Origin: Sclerurus mexicanus
Lineage: Eukaryota > Chordata > Aves > Passeriformes > Furnariidae
Length of the DNA: 64,000 bases
Direction: 5' to 3'
Assembly: GCA_013396755.1 (NCBI GenBank)
Contig: VWZF01003025.1
Location: 993,002 to 1,057,001 of the forward strand
Shown here: positions 37,982 through 50,216 of the stretch, in pieces
How positions within the stretch are numbered: position 1 is the first letter of the stretch
How the letters are laid out: each line of letters begins with the position of its first letter
Position numbers and translations under genes: made by a program
The notes under the pieces: model-generated
What the model was told of the DNA's origin: nothing
Seen by the model: the letters and a program-made list of their open reading frames with translations, nothing else
Databases searched by the model: none

Positions 37982-39690
37982 TGATTCTGAACTCCATTCA
38001 GAATCTGTGTGAACTGTAGCAAAAATGTTCTAATAAATAAGTCATGGCTATTTGATTTTTCTCTTCCTAGCTGACTAACATTGACAACACATGCCGTGGT
38101 AAGTACTGCAAAACCTGTGCAAGAAACTGGGAGAATGCTGAGGAGGTTAACCCAGCCTGAACCCTGCTCTGCTCCACTGCCCAGCAAAATTGCCAAGCAG
38201 TTAATGCAAACAACACAAGCATGTCAACGTGAGCAGCACTTACAGCTGTAATTGTAATCTACACAACCCAAAATGTATTTGTGTGTTCGGAAGAATGGGA
38301 TCACATCTCCTGTTAGGATCCTGACTTCGCTAGATTTTGCTGAATGGTAGAAAATTCATTTCAAACAAGTACCAAAGAACCAAAGATGTGATGAGCCTTT
38401 GTACACACAAAAAAAGATGCACCAAAGGAAATGCCTGGAAGTTAATCATTCATTCTTACGGCACTGCAATTCAGGCTCTGAAAAAACACTTGCATATGCC
38501 CAGAGATTTCTGTCCTGTTCTGGGTACAGCTCCAAAGAGCTCAAACACATGAACAGCACAATGAACCCTGACTTATAAAGCAAGACTATCTGCCCCTGTT
38601 CTCTCAAGCATTTAGATAAAATAAACCTCCTGACCCTGGCATGCAACTTTAAGCTCACGGAAGTCTCAGCTAAACCACAGACCACTGAGAAATCTCATTA
38701 GTCCAATATTTAAAGCCCAGAGTCAGTGACAGAAAACAAAGACCAACCTTTGTATCCACAGAACAGAAAGGTACATTCTGAGCAAATCATATTGCCAGTG
38801 AAGCTGCTTCCTCTAGCCTGTAATCACCTAGATGTTCCTGCTCCTGTCCATTCACCAGAGTAAATTTGGATGAATGGCAATGTAAAAAGAAAATTTAAGA
38901 ATCAATTCACAGGTTCAATAACTTTCAATCTTGCCCTTGCCATGAGTGTCAATATGTGTATTTCTTCTGTGCACCCTACGCCTGTATTTCAGCGGGAACT
39001 TCTAAAGATGTCAAAATTCTTTCTAATATTATGTTCTCTAAAAAATCCGTGTGACAGAATTCATCAACACAGAGGAGTCACCACACGACCAGAGTGCAAA
39101 AAAGCTGGACAGCAAAGAAGCCAAAATTAATTTGATAATATAAGAAAGAAATGTAAGAAACAATACAAAGAAAAAAACACATGTAAAAAAATGGCATATT
39201 TAAGAGTAGACAGGTTTAAGTGTAGCAGCTGAGAGGCTCAAAGCAGCAGAAGGAATTTAATGGAAAATGTATAACTAAATGTCATATAACAAAACCACCA
39301 CCTAAATAACACCTGTATCCCCTAAATATCACCTGCACCATGTTAATCCCCCTCAGTTCAAGCTTTTTCACACACAGCTCTTTGCATTGCTTCATCTTTA
39401 GTAACCACCAAAAGAGTCAGGTGGATGAAATATTTGAAGAATTAGCTCTTGTGGGGGTGCAACTGTTCAGGAAACTTCCCAGTCTGACCATGCAGGAGCC
39501 ACTCTGGCAGTCACGCTCCCACCAACCAGACTGGCCCTGCTGGGACTGGAGCCCCTTCCCAGCAGCTCCAGTGACCTGACAGGTCCCACCTGGCTCCCCA
39601 CACACCCCACTCCCAACCAGCCCAGGTTTGCTCACCAGTTCTACCCCAGATTCCTGTGGCAGAGCCTCAGATTGTCATTCCACGAAGCCA

Positions 39691-39696
39691 TTTATT
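39691..39696 (-). terminator. AATAAA polyadenylation signal inside the probable LTR
   Basis: The minus-strand context is CCTGAATAAATGG. Together with the upstream TATA-like box it forms the main evidence for the LTR. It is on the gene strand, so it could in principle also end CDH8 transcripts prematurely. Confidence 0.35.
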
Positions 39697-39768
39697 CAGG
39701 GTGCAGTAACACACACACAGCCTGAGCTGGTGCCTCCAAGGAGGACCCTCAACAAGGGACACCCTGGG

Positions 39769-39778
39769 CTTTTATCCC
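39769..39778 (-). promoter_or_regulatory. TATA-like box inside the probable LTR
   Basis: GGATAAAAGC on the minus strand, flanked by C/G-rich sequence and followed about 75 bp later by AATAAA. It is meaningful only if the LTR call is right. Confidence 0.35.
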
Positions 39779-42700
39779 CTCACAGTCTGAGCACAGGAAA
39801 GCCTGGAGTCCTTGGCTCTTGCCATGACCCTGGGTGTCCCTCAGCCAGCTGTCCCACAGGTCTTTGTGCCTTTTGTCATGCCAAGGGTTGGCAGGTCACA
39901 GCCTCTTGTGTCAGGCTCCCACCCAGAGCTCAGCCTACAGCTGCCCCCAAGCCACCTGCACCAGGTGTGCCCCTCAACACAACCAGAATGCAACCGGGAT
40001 TTAAAGAGCCCACACAAAGCTCTGTGCAACTTGTTGATCTATTTTGGGAACTGGAACATAAAGGCACTGCCAAACTTGGGCTAACAGTTGAGGCAGAGTC
40101 ACTCAAGGCAGCAGTTCCTTAGTCTGTCTGAAAACAAAGGCTGCAGAAAAAACTAGGAACTCCTTCCCAGGGGATGGAAGAGTCTCCCAGTAATGGGAAA
40201 GTACAGGAGGGAAACAGCACCATCCAAAATGTCTCACTTTGCACGGGTCTCTGAATCCAATGGCAATACTATTGGTCACCACTGAATTTGTTCTGAGCAA
40301 GAACTGCCCAGGCACTTTTCTATGAACAGGAAAAGAAAATGCTCTTCTTCTAAATAAATAAAAAAACCCAAACTGGTCTTTTGCCCATCCAGTACATGTA
40401 GAAAAGAGTCCCATTCCCCACTGGCTCATGCTTTTCTGTTTCTTCTCCCAGTTTTGCTAGACACGAAAGGATTAAATTCACATTTTGGGTCAGTCAGATT
40501 AAAAATAAGTAGCATGTTTAAAATTACCCACACACATTTTAAATTTGAGCACTTTTAAAAAGATCAGCCAGGGTGAATCTGAGGATCTTCATCCCCAATT
40601 CAAGTGAAAATGCAGGAGCAGTTACGCTCCAGGGAGCCAGACAAGTCCTGTCTTGGAAGATTCCTACCTAAGACAGTGGCTGAGGGATGACACCAAGATA
40701 CTTTGTCATGATGACAGCAGGAAACTGCCAAAATTACCTGTGCTCAGAGCACAGCTTTAGCTGCAGGTAACTTGCCAGCATGAAGTTCTCAAACAGTGAC
40801 TTATGGCTCAGCAAAACTTGGTGTTTACCTGTGAAAGTGTTGCTAAATCAGGGTATATTTAGGATCTACCACAGGAATCAAGAATTAAAAACCAGTACCA
40901 TGGCTTATAGTTGGCAAGCAAGTTCAGTGGCAGTGAAATGGTCTGGTCATTGCCCTGCAGAGAGAGAGGAGAGCCTTGAACTGGCCCTGGGAGAGGGAAA
41001 TGTTCCTGTATGAACAATGCCAACATAATTATTGTTATGGGAGAGATCAGCAGTCCGTTAATATGACTGCCAGTGAAAGCATCGTAATGACACGCTTTGT
41101 ATTTGCGTTTGCTACTTGTGTCTGTCTCCAACAGATTTCTGGTATTTTACAACAGACATTTTGCTTATTACTGTCTTGGGGAAAAAAAAATAAATCTAAA
41201 AATGCCCATTTTACCCTGCTTGACAGTTCTAGGAACAAATTTAATTTCTGCATGAGGAGCTTAAAAATAACTTCACTTAAATAAGCAAAAATAGTAGTCA
41301 ACGAAATTAAGCCCTTGTTTTATGTAAATGTCAAATAATTATATTAGGAATGCAAAAATAAGCCATCAGCAGGAACACAAATGCTTAGAACAAGATTGGC
41401 ATTATTATTTTCATAGCCAGCCTGATAAGAGGCAGTTTTACAATAGCAATAGCTGCTGAGGCTCCCATGAAGCCTAATGGCGAGGCTGATTTCTTGCAAA
41501 AGTCTGGAGCATAATTATGTTTTAAAAACCTGAGGATGTAACAGGCAGACTTCATTCTCATGTGGCTCAGTAGAGCACACTTCTGGTAACACACACATTT
41601 AAGGCAGATATAAAAATTAATTGGAGGAATGTCTTGCGAAATTATTCTTTTGATCTTCTTCTTTTTGGACTTTTTGGAGGAAACAAAATGTAAAATTGCT
41701 TCATTTTATGTCTTACTATTCCAGTGTCTGAAAACTTTGGATCACAAACTAATCATTCTGCTTTCCATGGCATTGGTAAACCTCATGATCTGAGACAATT
41801 GGTATGGGAATTTTATATATTTCTCTTTTAAAAAACATTGAAATTATTAATTGGTTAGATATTGAACTGGGAAAATATACTCTGTGAAACCAGACCTCCC
41901 TTTCTTTCCTCACATACTTTGGTTCCCTGTGTTGGCTTGGCTTTTCTGCAAGCAGAAAGTATTCCTGCTAATTTATCAAAGTAGTGATTTCCTGCGAGGT
42001 GTAAGAGGAACTAACAGGGCACTCTTTGCATTACTAGCAATGAAATACATAAATTACTAAAGCGGGTTGTAGCAATACAGGTTACAAAGGGTGTCAGGGC
42101 AGAGCTTCCTTTACACCCAGACCCACCTTCCTACTTATATGTGCCCTTTTGGTTCTGTATCATGGGCTCCTAAAAGGTTTGGTTTGGAAAAAAAGTACCA
42201 CAGCAAAAAATATCAGACAACAAAACGGGGCCAAATAAGCATAATTTATCCCCCAGTTGGTTATATTGATAGCTATAGTCTCATGAAACAGCATAAAACA
42301 TTCTGTATCACAATATTATCCTCCCAAAAAGATACTAGGGGGAAAAGCAAACGTTCCCATCACAGTCTTTTCTAGCTGATCACGAGGCTCTGCAGACACA
42401 TACCCTCCCAGGGACGCCCCAGCGGGGCTGTGCCTCTGCACTGGCTGCAGAACTGCTCAAAGCATCCCCAGAACAGACACGGCAGCAGAAGCCGTGCCAT
42501 GGCTTGGGTTTGGGGTCGGGAGACGACACGGGAGGAGAGACGGACGCTCCCAACCTGCGCTGTGCTTCTGTCCCGTGCACAGGCTACAACAGAGGGCTCA
42601 TGTTAATAATAACTTACAGTGACATGTGGGATCGTGGCAGCAGCGCTGGCAGGGCCGAATTAAGGAAGAATTCCCCTCCATTAAGAAGGGTGACCCCTAT

Positions 42701-43249
42701 TGCCCCACGGCTGCCCGGGACTCAGGTGTGCAGAGAGCTCCTCGTGGGTCTCCACAACCCAGGTTCCTGTGTCTTGCTGTGTAGGAGTAAACTAATCCCT
42801 GGGTATCCACCAGGACCACTTTCATGCAACATTACCCCCGTGCTTAATCATTTATGGCACTGAAATGTAATAGCACTCAGCCTTAAGAACCTCTGGGTTG
42901 GGCCCACAATTTACTTCTACAAGGGCAAGGCTTTAATTTTTTCTCTCTTTATGTAACTAATTATTAGACTTTGGTTTGAGCTTTTGTAATCATTTTTTTA
43001 ACATTTACCCTATATACCCTGTACATGAGTACTCATCCATCTCCTCAAAATCTCCACTACCATATTCACTGCAGAAAGAAACCCAGAAGAAATGGAACTT
43101 GCATGGAAAGCAAGTTTTCTTTCAAAAATCCTGTATTTTAAACACCCAATACATTTTGTTTTCCAGACTTCTATGGTTTCCAGGGCACACCCTGCCATAA
43201 TTAATTCTGAGCCCAACAGAACTAGGAGCCAGAGCACACAAATACTTAC

Positions 43250-43386
43250 TAGTTTCAGTAGCTACAATGGTTATGTTGTGCCACATGCTCGTCTCTCTGT
43301 CCAGTGGTGTTGCCAAAGTTATTTTCCCATCTTCTGCATTAATGTTGAACTGCCTCTCAAGGTCAGTGTGCCGATCAATGGAAAAC
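43250..43386 (-). CDS. CDH8: CDH8 exon, 137 bp: central and late EC4
   Basis: The acceptor is TTTTGTAG before 43386 and the donor is a strong GTAAGTATT after 43250. One base (G) completes the arginine codon of the previous exon. Then follow 45 residues (FSIDRHTDLE to HNITIVATET) and one leftover base (A). LDRETSMWHN carries the EC4 LDRE calcium-binding motif, and NIT within HNITI is an N-glycosylation sequon. RHTDLERQFNIN matches CDH8, whereas CDH11 has RHTDLDRFFTIN. The surrounding introns are 6576 bp upstream and 18042 bp downstream. Confidence 0.96.
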
Positions 43387-46300
43387 CTACAAAACAGACA
43401 TCCCTGTAATCTACTTAATGAAGTCGGTATAATCCATACAGTCACAAGACAATTTAGGGAGCCCCCGGAGAGCTGCAGTTTCATAGCCAAATGGATGGAG
43501 GAGCTCAATAGCATAATAATTTATAAGACAAAATGACAAACTGAGACTAAAAAAAACCCCTAATAATTATTGCCCGAGGAGTAATTAGCTGTATACCCAG
43601 TGTGAAGGTCATAAAATGCCCTCAGGTTCACTGGGTAAGATCTTTGAAAAACGGTGCTGATCAAGAGTTAATTACGCAATCCATCACATTTATTAGACAG
43701 TTTCTATGGTATTCCACAGTAAATGATGATAATTCCAACAGTAACTTATTAAGCACACAAAAATGGTGGGCTTCCTGGTTATCCTAAAAAAAAAGGCTGA
43801 ATAATATTATTTTACCAATATATTTCAGATTAATGAAGCATGAACAATTCCCCAAGCACATTTAGTTGGTTATGGTTCAAGCAGCTCCGCGGGCAGAACG
43901 CAGCGAGTGAATCACCGTTTTCCTATAAAACACTGCAAAGGCTGAAGGGCTGATTGTTTTATGGATTGACATCCCTGATCTTTAGCAAAACAAGCTCCAT
44001 CTGACAGGTAGGCACCGTGTGCAAATGGGGATGTCCAGGTAAATTATGCAGCCTAAACACAGGCAGCTTGACAAGGCGACAGAGCCGAGCTGCATTGGCC
44101 CGCCGGTGCATTAAGCAGGAGGATGATTTAAAGCTCCCAACTGGATCTCCAGGAAAGCTTTTATGTTTGTTCACTTTCACAGAGTTATTTCATTAATGAA
44201 TTATTCGCAAAAAGGAAACCGAATCACGAAATTGAGCCTTCAGTTTCTTGACAGGAGAGGCAGGGAACGAGAGAGTTTAGCGAAAAACTATTGATACGGT
44301 TCAACAAAAATTGACTTCAAGGGGGTTTACTGAATCCTGATTGCGGATTTATATAAAAGCCTTTCAAGCCTTTGTGTCTGTGTATTACAGAAGCTAGCAG
44401 CGTGCACTGACAGTTTTTACATCTGTTCTGCATTGTATCAAGGCATAATAGAGTGAGTTAGGATATGGTATCAGCCTGGATTCCATTATAGAGTGGTCAG
44501 AAAAGTGACTCAAGACTGTCAGTTTCTCATCACATTTCTACTTTTTCCAAGTATGCTGTTCAAATTCACTGATAAAAGAACAAGAGCATATTTTGCTACA
44601 GTGACAATGGCACAGTTATCTAAAAATCAGCTATTCCATTCTGGTTTATGCTTTATCATAAGCAATTTCCAAAAAACTTCTGATTTGGCGGTTCCTTTAT
44701 ATGCTACAATAAATATATTCTGATGAACTCAGACTCATTCCAGCCTAACACAATTGATTTTAATAGACAGAGCATTAGGATCTGATTTCAAAGCTTGGGA
44801 TTATTGTGTTCATCTCTTTTTTTTTACATGTCAGTGTCAGATATTTTCATATTTAGAAAGAAGGTTACATTGCAATTACGCTGCCTTTGCAATGCATTCT
44901 GCAAGGTACAGCTCACTTTCAAAAACTCAGTTCTAAATGATGAAAATTTAGCAAAATCTCCAGGTTTAAATGTTTAAAGACTGTATTGCTAAAGATACAG
45001 GTAAAGTCCTGAACAACTCAAGAGTGAAAGCGCCAGTTTAACTAAAAAATGGGATTTGTTGGATATTTACTTGTTCTGGTTTCAACTCTGAGAACTAGTT
45101 TCACTCAGTTAAAAATGACTAGTTTGGTAAGAAGACTACCAGAAAAATACGAAGTAGAATCCCAAAGACCTGTGCCTAAAGCTTGGCACACGCACCTACA
45201 TCTGGACGTCGGAGTAAACTGATTTTCCAGTGAGCTCCACGTACCCAGCGCTCAGTGGTTTAATGGGAATTGTACTGAACTCAGCATTTCTGAAAACCAG
45301 GTCACTTGTGTGGAAGAATAAAGCTGTAGGTGCCTAACTTCAGGCAATCATTTTGGAAAACGGATCTTAACCTTATTTGGATGTCTCCCTAGTGCCAATT
45401 AAAGCATTAGAAGTAAAATTCTGGTCCTAGTGAACTTAGTAAAAAATACCTTATAGCCCTTCACAGGTTTTAGATCTCACTCAAGAAAACACAGGAAAGG
45501 CAGCAATCAATGTTTTTTAAGAAGTCCTCGTTTAAAACTATCTTTTAATTCTAGATTTTTACATAATGATGCTGAGAGAACTCTACTGATATGAAACATT
45601 TATGAATTTTTTACAACCCACAAACAAAATAAAATGTGAAACGCTTGTGTGCTATTTAATGTTTAGTTGACCTGGGCTTGACATAAATTCCACTGAGAGA
45701 AGACAAAGTTTTCCCTAAGGATCAATCCTTCTTCCAAAGTCCATTCACAGACTTTCTGCTGTGCAGGTTTTGAAGTTGTGAAACAGGGAGTGACTCATTT
45801 TTGAGTTTATTATATTGCATTTCACCTCAGCCCAAGAGTATTTATTCATGACACAATCCCAGCATTCAAAAGGAAACATTTTTAACATGTTACATGTCTT
45901 TACAACACAACAGAGGTAAAACCCTCTCCTGGTATTATTTGATGAATATTTGGTGCAAAATCAAAAAATTAAATCTGCAGTGTCAGAAACCCGAGAAAAC
46001 TAATAGTTCATTTGCAGCTTCCTTTTCATGATAATGGTATTGCAACTCTTCTTAATGGGAATGCATTGTCAGATCCATAAAACACACATAAAACATATAT
46101 TTCTCTAAAAATAAGCAAAGTATATCTTGAGAAATAATATCTTTGGAAATTGCCATAAACCCAGCACAGGTTATTGGGAAGTTTGGGTTGGTTTATGAGT
46201 CTGCTATGGCAATTGTTGGAACAACCCCACAGTGGTTTAACAGAAGCCTTCAAATTATTCTCAGTCCTGCTCCTGCACTGCTGCTGTTACGACTCGATTT

Positions 46301-47137
46301 CATCTGCTCTTTATTTGCACCAATGTAAATATGAGCAGAAATCCATTTTTTGCTGCCCTTCCCAAGATCTGAATCCCAGCCCTGCTGCCCCGCCGGTGGT
46401 AAATCCGCACTGGTTATTAATGCCAGGCAGATGGGACATCCCACTTAGCCACAGATAAACAGCTGCACCATCGCGGAGGCACAAAATATTGTTTCTAGGT
46501 TTGTAAGGCCTGCTGTGAATTAAGAAAATGATCAACTGCTGCCAAAGATGAAACCTCTGCTGATATGAGTGGGGAAAACCTGCTGCAGCAAAGCTTATCT
46601 CTCCACAGAGAGAGGCACGGAAGGGCAGCGATTTATGGGGGGAGCAGAGGCAGGACAGGAAGAAAGATTATTACTCGTGCTTTTTTCCTATGAGCCTGGA
46701 TCATGCTTTATCCAAGATAATTTACTGCAGATAACTAGACCATAGTTAGAAAATAACAGCAGAAACATGAAATAAGTGCTGCTGGAGTCAATAGTTGTGT
46801 GCTAACAGAGAATGATCCTCCAAGCCTGACACTGCACCCAGAATGTGCCACCCTTCCTCCACCAGCTAGGGCAAAGCTCTACACCCGGCTTAGCTGGACC
46901 CACTGGGTCCCCTTCCCAGGAGAGAGCCACGTGCTCCAGAGGTGGAACTAACACACGCTCCTGAAATGACTGGAATAGCACCTTTTTCACAATTATTAGC
47001 CAAATTTGTAAGTCCTTTTCACCACTTACCTTAAAAATTAGGAGGCCCTTAAGCAACATGCACTGCAAAACGGCAATGAAGCATGCAAGAAAAATGTTGC
47101 TACTTGTTTTAAAAGCAACAGGTTAGAAAAAATGTCC

Positions 47138-47212
47138 TAGAATCATAGAATATCCTGACCCTCAGGGACCATGGAATTCCAGCTCCTGGCTCTGCACAGC
47201 CCAGCCCCAAGA
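47138..47212 (-). mobile_element. CR1 LINE scrap, 3' end
   Basis: About 75 bp with TAGAATCATAGAATATCCTG, ACCCTCAGGGACC and CAGCTCCTGGCTCTGCACAG, resembling the subfamily at 20431 and 49101. Confidence 0.72.
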
Positions 47213-47308
47213 ATGTAATATTCCATCTCTTCTAAGCAAGTATAAAAACCAAAGCACTGGTCTATGAGGATGAACATGTTTTTTATTTCTTAAAAAACCC
47301 GGAAAATT

Positions 47309-47402
47309 ATAGAATCACAGACTGGTCTGGCTTGGAAGGGACCGTCAAGATCATCTCGTTCCAACCCTTTGTCCTGGGCAGGGACACCTTCCACTAAACC
47401 AT
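47309..47402 (-). mobile_element. CR1 LINE fragment, short 3' end
   Basis: ATAGAATCACAGACTGGTCT, GGCTTGGAAGGGACCGTCAA and GGGACACCTTCCACTAAACC are the inverted CR1 3' terminus, cut off after about 95 bp. It lies less than 100 bp from another CR1 scrap. Confidence 0.82.
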
Positions 47403-49100
47403 AAGACAAGTTTCTTTCCAGGCTGTTGTTTATAGGAATTTTTTTTCTGAATTCTTTAATGTTTTATCCCATGACTCAACTATCAGCCTATTCCCCTGTT
47501 CAGAGATATCCAAGTTTCCTTTCATTTTTATGACACTGCAATACTCTGAATTTATGGAGTGTTTGTGTATCAGGCTAATGTAAAGCCCACGTGGCACTGG
47601 GAGCACACGAGGTGATTCATTTTTGTTTGTGCTGCCTGGGTTTTCATAACAAATCCACACAAAAGCTCTGCCTAACCAAAATATTGATAGAACAGATAGC
47701 TATTGAGAAACGTAATTTCCTTGAAACACAATTGGTTGTTGCCTCCCAAAATTCTGCTTTGAAATAAATAAAAAAAAAAAAGGTGCATTAAAGGAGGCCA
47801 GGCAACCGTGAACACTAAAACAGCCCATCAGTTTCAGAACAGATTGTTTTAATGCTGGTTTTTTCCCCAATTTTTAATGAAAGTTTAGTGTTTTTGAAAC
47901 TGTATCATAGAACACATACATAAAATCTGCATCATGTACATGATGCAAGAACAGAATAAACACCTGAACTGCACATTTCAGTGAAAGAAAACAAAGCTTC
48001 CACTTATTTTTGTTAAAACCTGACAGGTTATTTTCTTCCAAACTGGGAAAAAAGTGATTGCAGTCTCTGATGAATGGGGTTTTTTCTTCCTTTAATAGTA
48101 GAATTACTAACTTGAAATCTACTCCTTTTCTTTTTTGCTTTAAAATATTTTAATGCAAAATAATTAAAAAAAAGAGAGAGAAAAAGTAATCTGGGCTTTC
48201 CAGAGCTCTCTCAGACAAAGCCCGAGTAATCAGGTGAGCAAACAAGAGCAAAATGTTACATAGGAAATTGAGCTCTGTGTCTTTCTTAATTAGCTATTAA
48301 GCCAATACGGTGGAAAAAATTAAATCTTATAATGTACTGCATACAATATTTAAAAGAAGATTTAAATCACACTAATTAATTACCCTTTTGTTTAAATGTA
48401 AGGAATTTTGGCCAATTCTGTTTCGTGTCTGCCAAGTGTTTCTATGTGAATTGGTGAGTTATAACATTCTAATTCAGTTTGCACACCCAAAATAGTTTTG
48501 CTTTTAAAAGTTTGAAAGTCTCTTGATTTATAAAATGATGAGCAAATGGAAATGAAGTTAAAGTCTTTTCCTCAGTCCCCTTTTTGGCTCGGACAGAATA
48601 AAAAGGCTCCATTTTAGGACACGGGTAGCCTTGTAGCTGGTCTAAATTATTAGGGGTTTGGGGCAGGACAGGGAAAGAACTCCAGGCCAACAGAACAACA
48701 GTGGAAAAATAGCCAAGGCAAAAGTGAAGCAGGGGTGAGGCCAGGCTGAGATGGGGACCAAATGGGACAGGCTGAAGGGAGCCCAGGACCAAGCCAAGAG
48801 CAAAGCAGAGCAGGGTAGAGGGAAGGAACTAAGGTGAAACTGAAAGAGAAATTACTGCTGAGCTGCGATAGAAGGAGCAAATCAACTCGCTGTCCCCGTG
48901 GGTGGTTTCACACACCCTTCAGAGGACCCTGGCTTTGTACCAGCAGTGCAAGGCCTTTTTCACAGACACCAGTGGTCACCAGTTACAAAGTCAGGGATGG
49001 AGCCACTGCTCCAGTTGTGACAGATCCAACTCTGCCCACTCTGTGTCACTGTGACAGGTAATGCTGTGTTTGTCTAGTTTGGAAGTCTGATTTAGGAATG

Positions 49101-49400
49101 AGAATCACAGAACATCCTGAACTGGAAGGGACCCACAAGGTCCAGTCCAACTCCTGACCCTGCACAGACACCCCAACAATCCCACCCTGTCCCATTGTCC
49201 AAACCCTCCTGGAGCTCTGGCAGCCTTGGGGCTGTGCCCACTGCCCTGGGGAGCCTGGTCAGTGCCCACCACCCTCTGGGGGAAGAGCCTTGTCCTGAGA
49301 TCCCACCTGACCCTGCCCTGGCACAGCCCCAGCCCTTCCCTGGGTGCTGTCCCTGCTCACAGAGATCAGGGTTGCCCTTCCACTGCCCCTCGTGAGGAAG
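49101..49400 (-). mobile_element. CR1 LINE fragment, 3' end
   Basis: Inverted CR1 3' end starting AGAATCACAGAACATCCTGA, with GGAAGGGACCCACAAGG and the CCTGGAGCTCTGGCAGCC and ACCCTCTGGGGGAAG words also present in the 20431 copy. Truncated after about 300 bp. Confidence 0.88.
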
Positions 49401-49962
49401 CCGCAAAGGGGGAGAAGAAAACGTGTGCTCATCAAATGAGATAGAAAACACTGATCTGATGAAACTGGAATAACAGATTTCGTTCAAATTAGATCAAAAA
49501 GGGAAAATAATGCAAACTGAGGATTCAAAAGTCATATGAGCATAGTGATCTCTGACTTTTTACCTTTAAAGCAGGAATGGGTTTAGACAAAGGAATACAA
49601 AATACGTTTTGACAGCCTTACAACTGCATGGCACAAACTCTGTTGTTAGTGCAGCCACCACTGGATTATTTAAATTCACTGCAGAGACTCACACCGATGA
49701 GTCAACCCCATGCGACCTCATACTTCTCCTAAGAAATACTCCCATTTCTCATTTTCCTTGCATTCCCCTGTTTCATAAGACTACTCCCGTGGCAAGGAGC
49801 ATTTGCTGCACTGTGAGAATGATCTGAACTGAGAAATGTTACATCATAAACCAAACCCTACACGAGTGTTTTCAGAGAGACACAACGGCAGCGGCACCCA
49901 ATGAGTAAGGACTGGGGACTCTGCCAGCAGATTTTCCAAAGAGCACTTTAAAGCAGCACTAC

Positions 49963-50216
49963 CTTATAGGGCTGGAAGACACGTCGGGGTCATGGGCCGT
50001 CACCTGACCAAGCACAGAGTTAAGAGCAGCATTTTCATGCACTTCCAGAAGGTAAGTAGGTGAGGAAAAGACTGGTGGCTCATCAGCATCCTCCACTACA
50101 ATTTTTACCGTTGCTGTATCCTTGAAGGGGCCTCCGCTGATGAAGCGAGGGTCGATGTGGACGTTGGCCGCTTCCACCTTCAGAGTATAGGATTTTTTGG
50201 TCTCAAAGTCCAGTGG
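49963..50216 (-). CDS. CDH8: CDH8 exon, 254 bp: second half of EC3, linker, start of EC4
   Basis: The acceptor is CTAACAG before 50216 and the donor GTAGTGCTG after 49963. The exon begins in phase 0 (PLDFETKKSYTLKV), encodes 84 residues and ends with two bases (AG) of an arginine codon completed by the next exon. PLDFE is the EC3 equivalent of the LDRE calcium motif. EAANVHIDPRF and GPFKDTATVKI lead into the EC3-EC4 linker VEDADEPPVF, and YLLEVHENAA opens EC4, followed by the acidic AHDPDVSSSPI. DADEPP in place of DxNDNxP at this linker is typical of type II cadherins. The 254-bp length matches the family's exon at this place. This is among the most CDH8-specific exons in the window. Confidence 0.96.

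Larger units (their letters stand above)
39440..39980 (-). mobile_element. Probable LTR of an endogenous retrovirus (solo LTR or fragment)
   Basis: GC-rich island of about 540 bp in AT-rich intron. On the minus strand it has LTR-like order: a possible TG start near 39979 (TGTTGAGGGG), a TATA-like GGATAAAAGC at 39769-39778, and AATAAA at 39691-39696 about 75 bp further on, as between a retroviral promoter and its polyadenylation signal. No gag, pol or env coding was recognised beside it, so it would be a solo LTR. The ends and any target-site duplication could not be fixed. An unrelated GC-rich repeat is the alternative. Confidence 0.4.
25208..43249 (-). other. CDH8: CDH8 intron, 18042 bp
   Basis: Largest complete intron in the window, between the 137-bp and 122-bp exons. 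It holds a 23-bp tandem duplication (26975-27020), the longest CR1 copy (31670-32650, opposite strand to the gene), a shorter CR1 piece (36824-37024), a probable LTR (39440-39980) and an imperfect palindrome (37962-37981). AT-rich homeodomain-motif-dense sequence near 34070-34230 could be regulatory. A GC-richer stretch at 42380-42840 was not identified. No other gene is supported. Confidence 0.85.
43387..49962 (-). other. CDH8: CDH8 intron, 6576 bp
   Basis: Intron between the 254-bp and 137-bp exons. It contains three minus-strand CR1 pieces clustered near its 5' end on the gene strand (49101-49400, 47309-47402, 47138-47212). The part nearest the 137-bp exon (about 43850-44420) is free of recognised repeats and carries homeodomain-type words such as CATTAATGAATTATTC at 44191-44206. 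No gene is supported. Confidence 0.85.

Noticed and set aside
39628..40122. 164-codon plus-strand frame
   Set aside because: It overlaps the probable LTR in the antisense direction and shows no domain.
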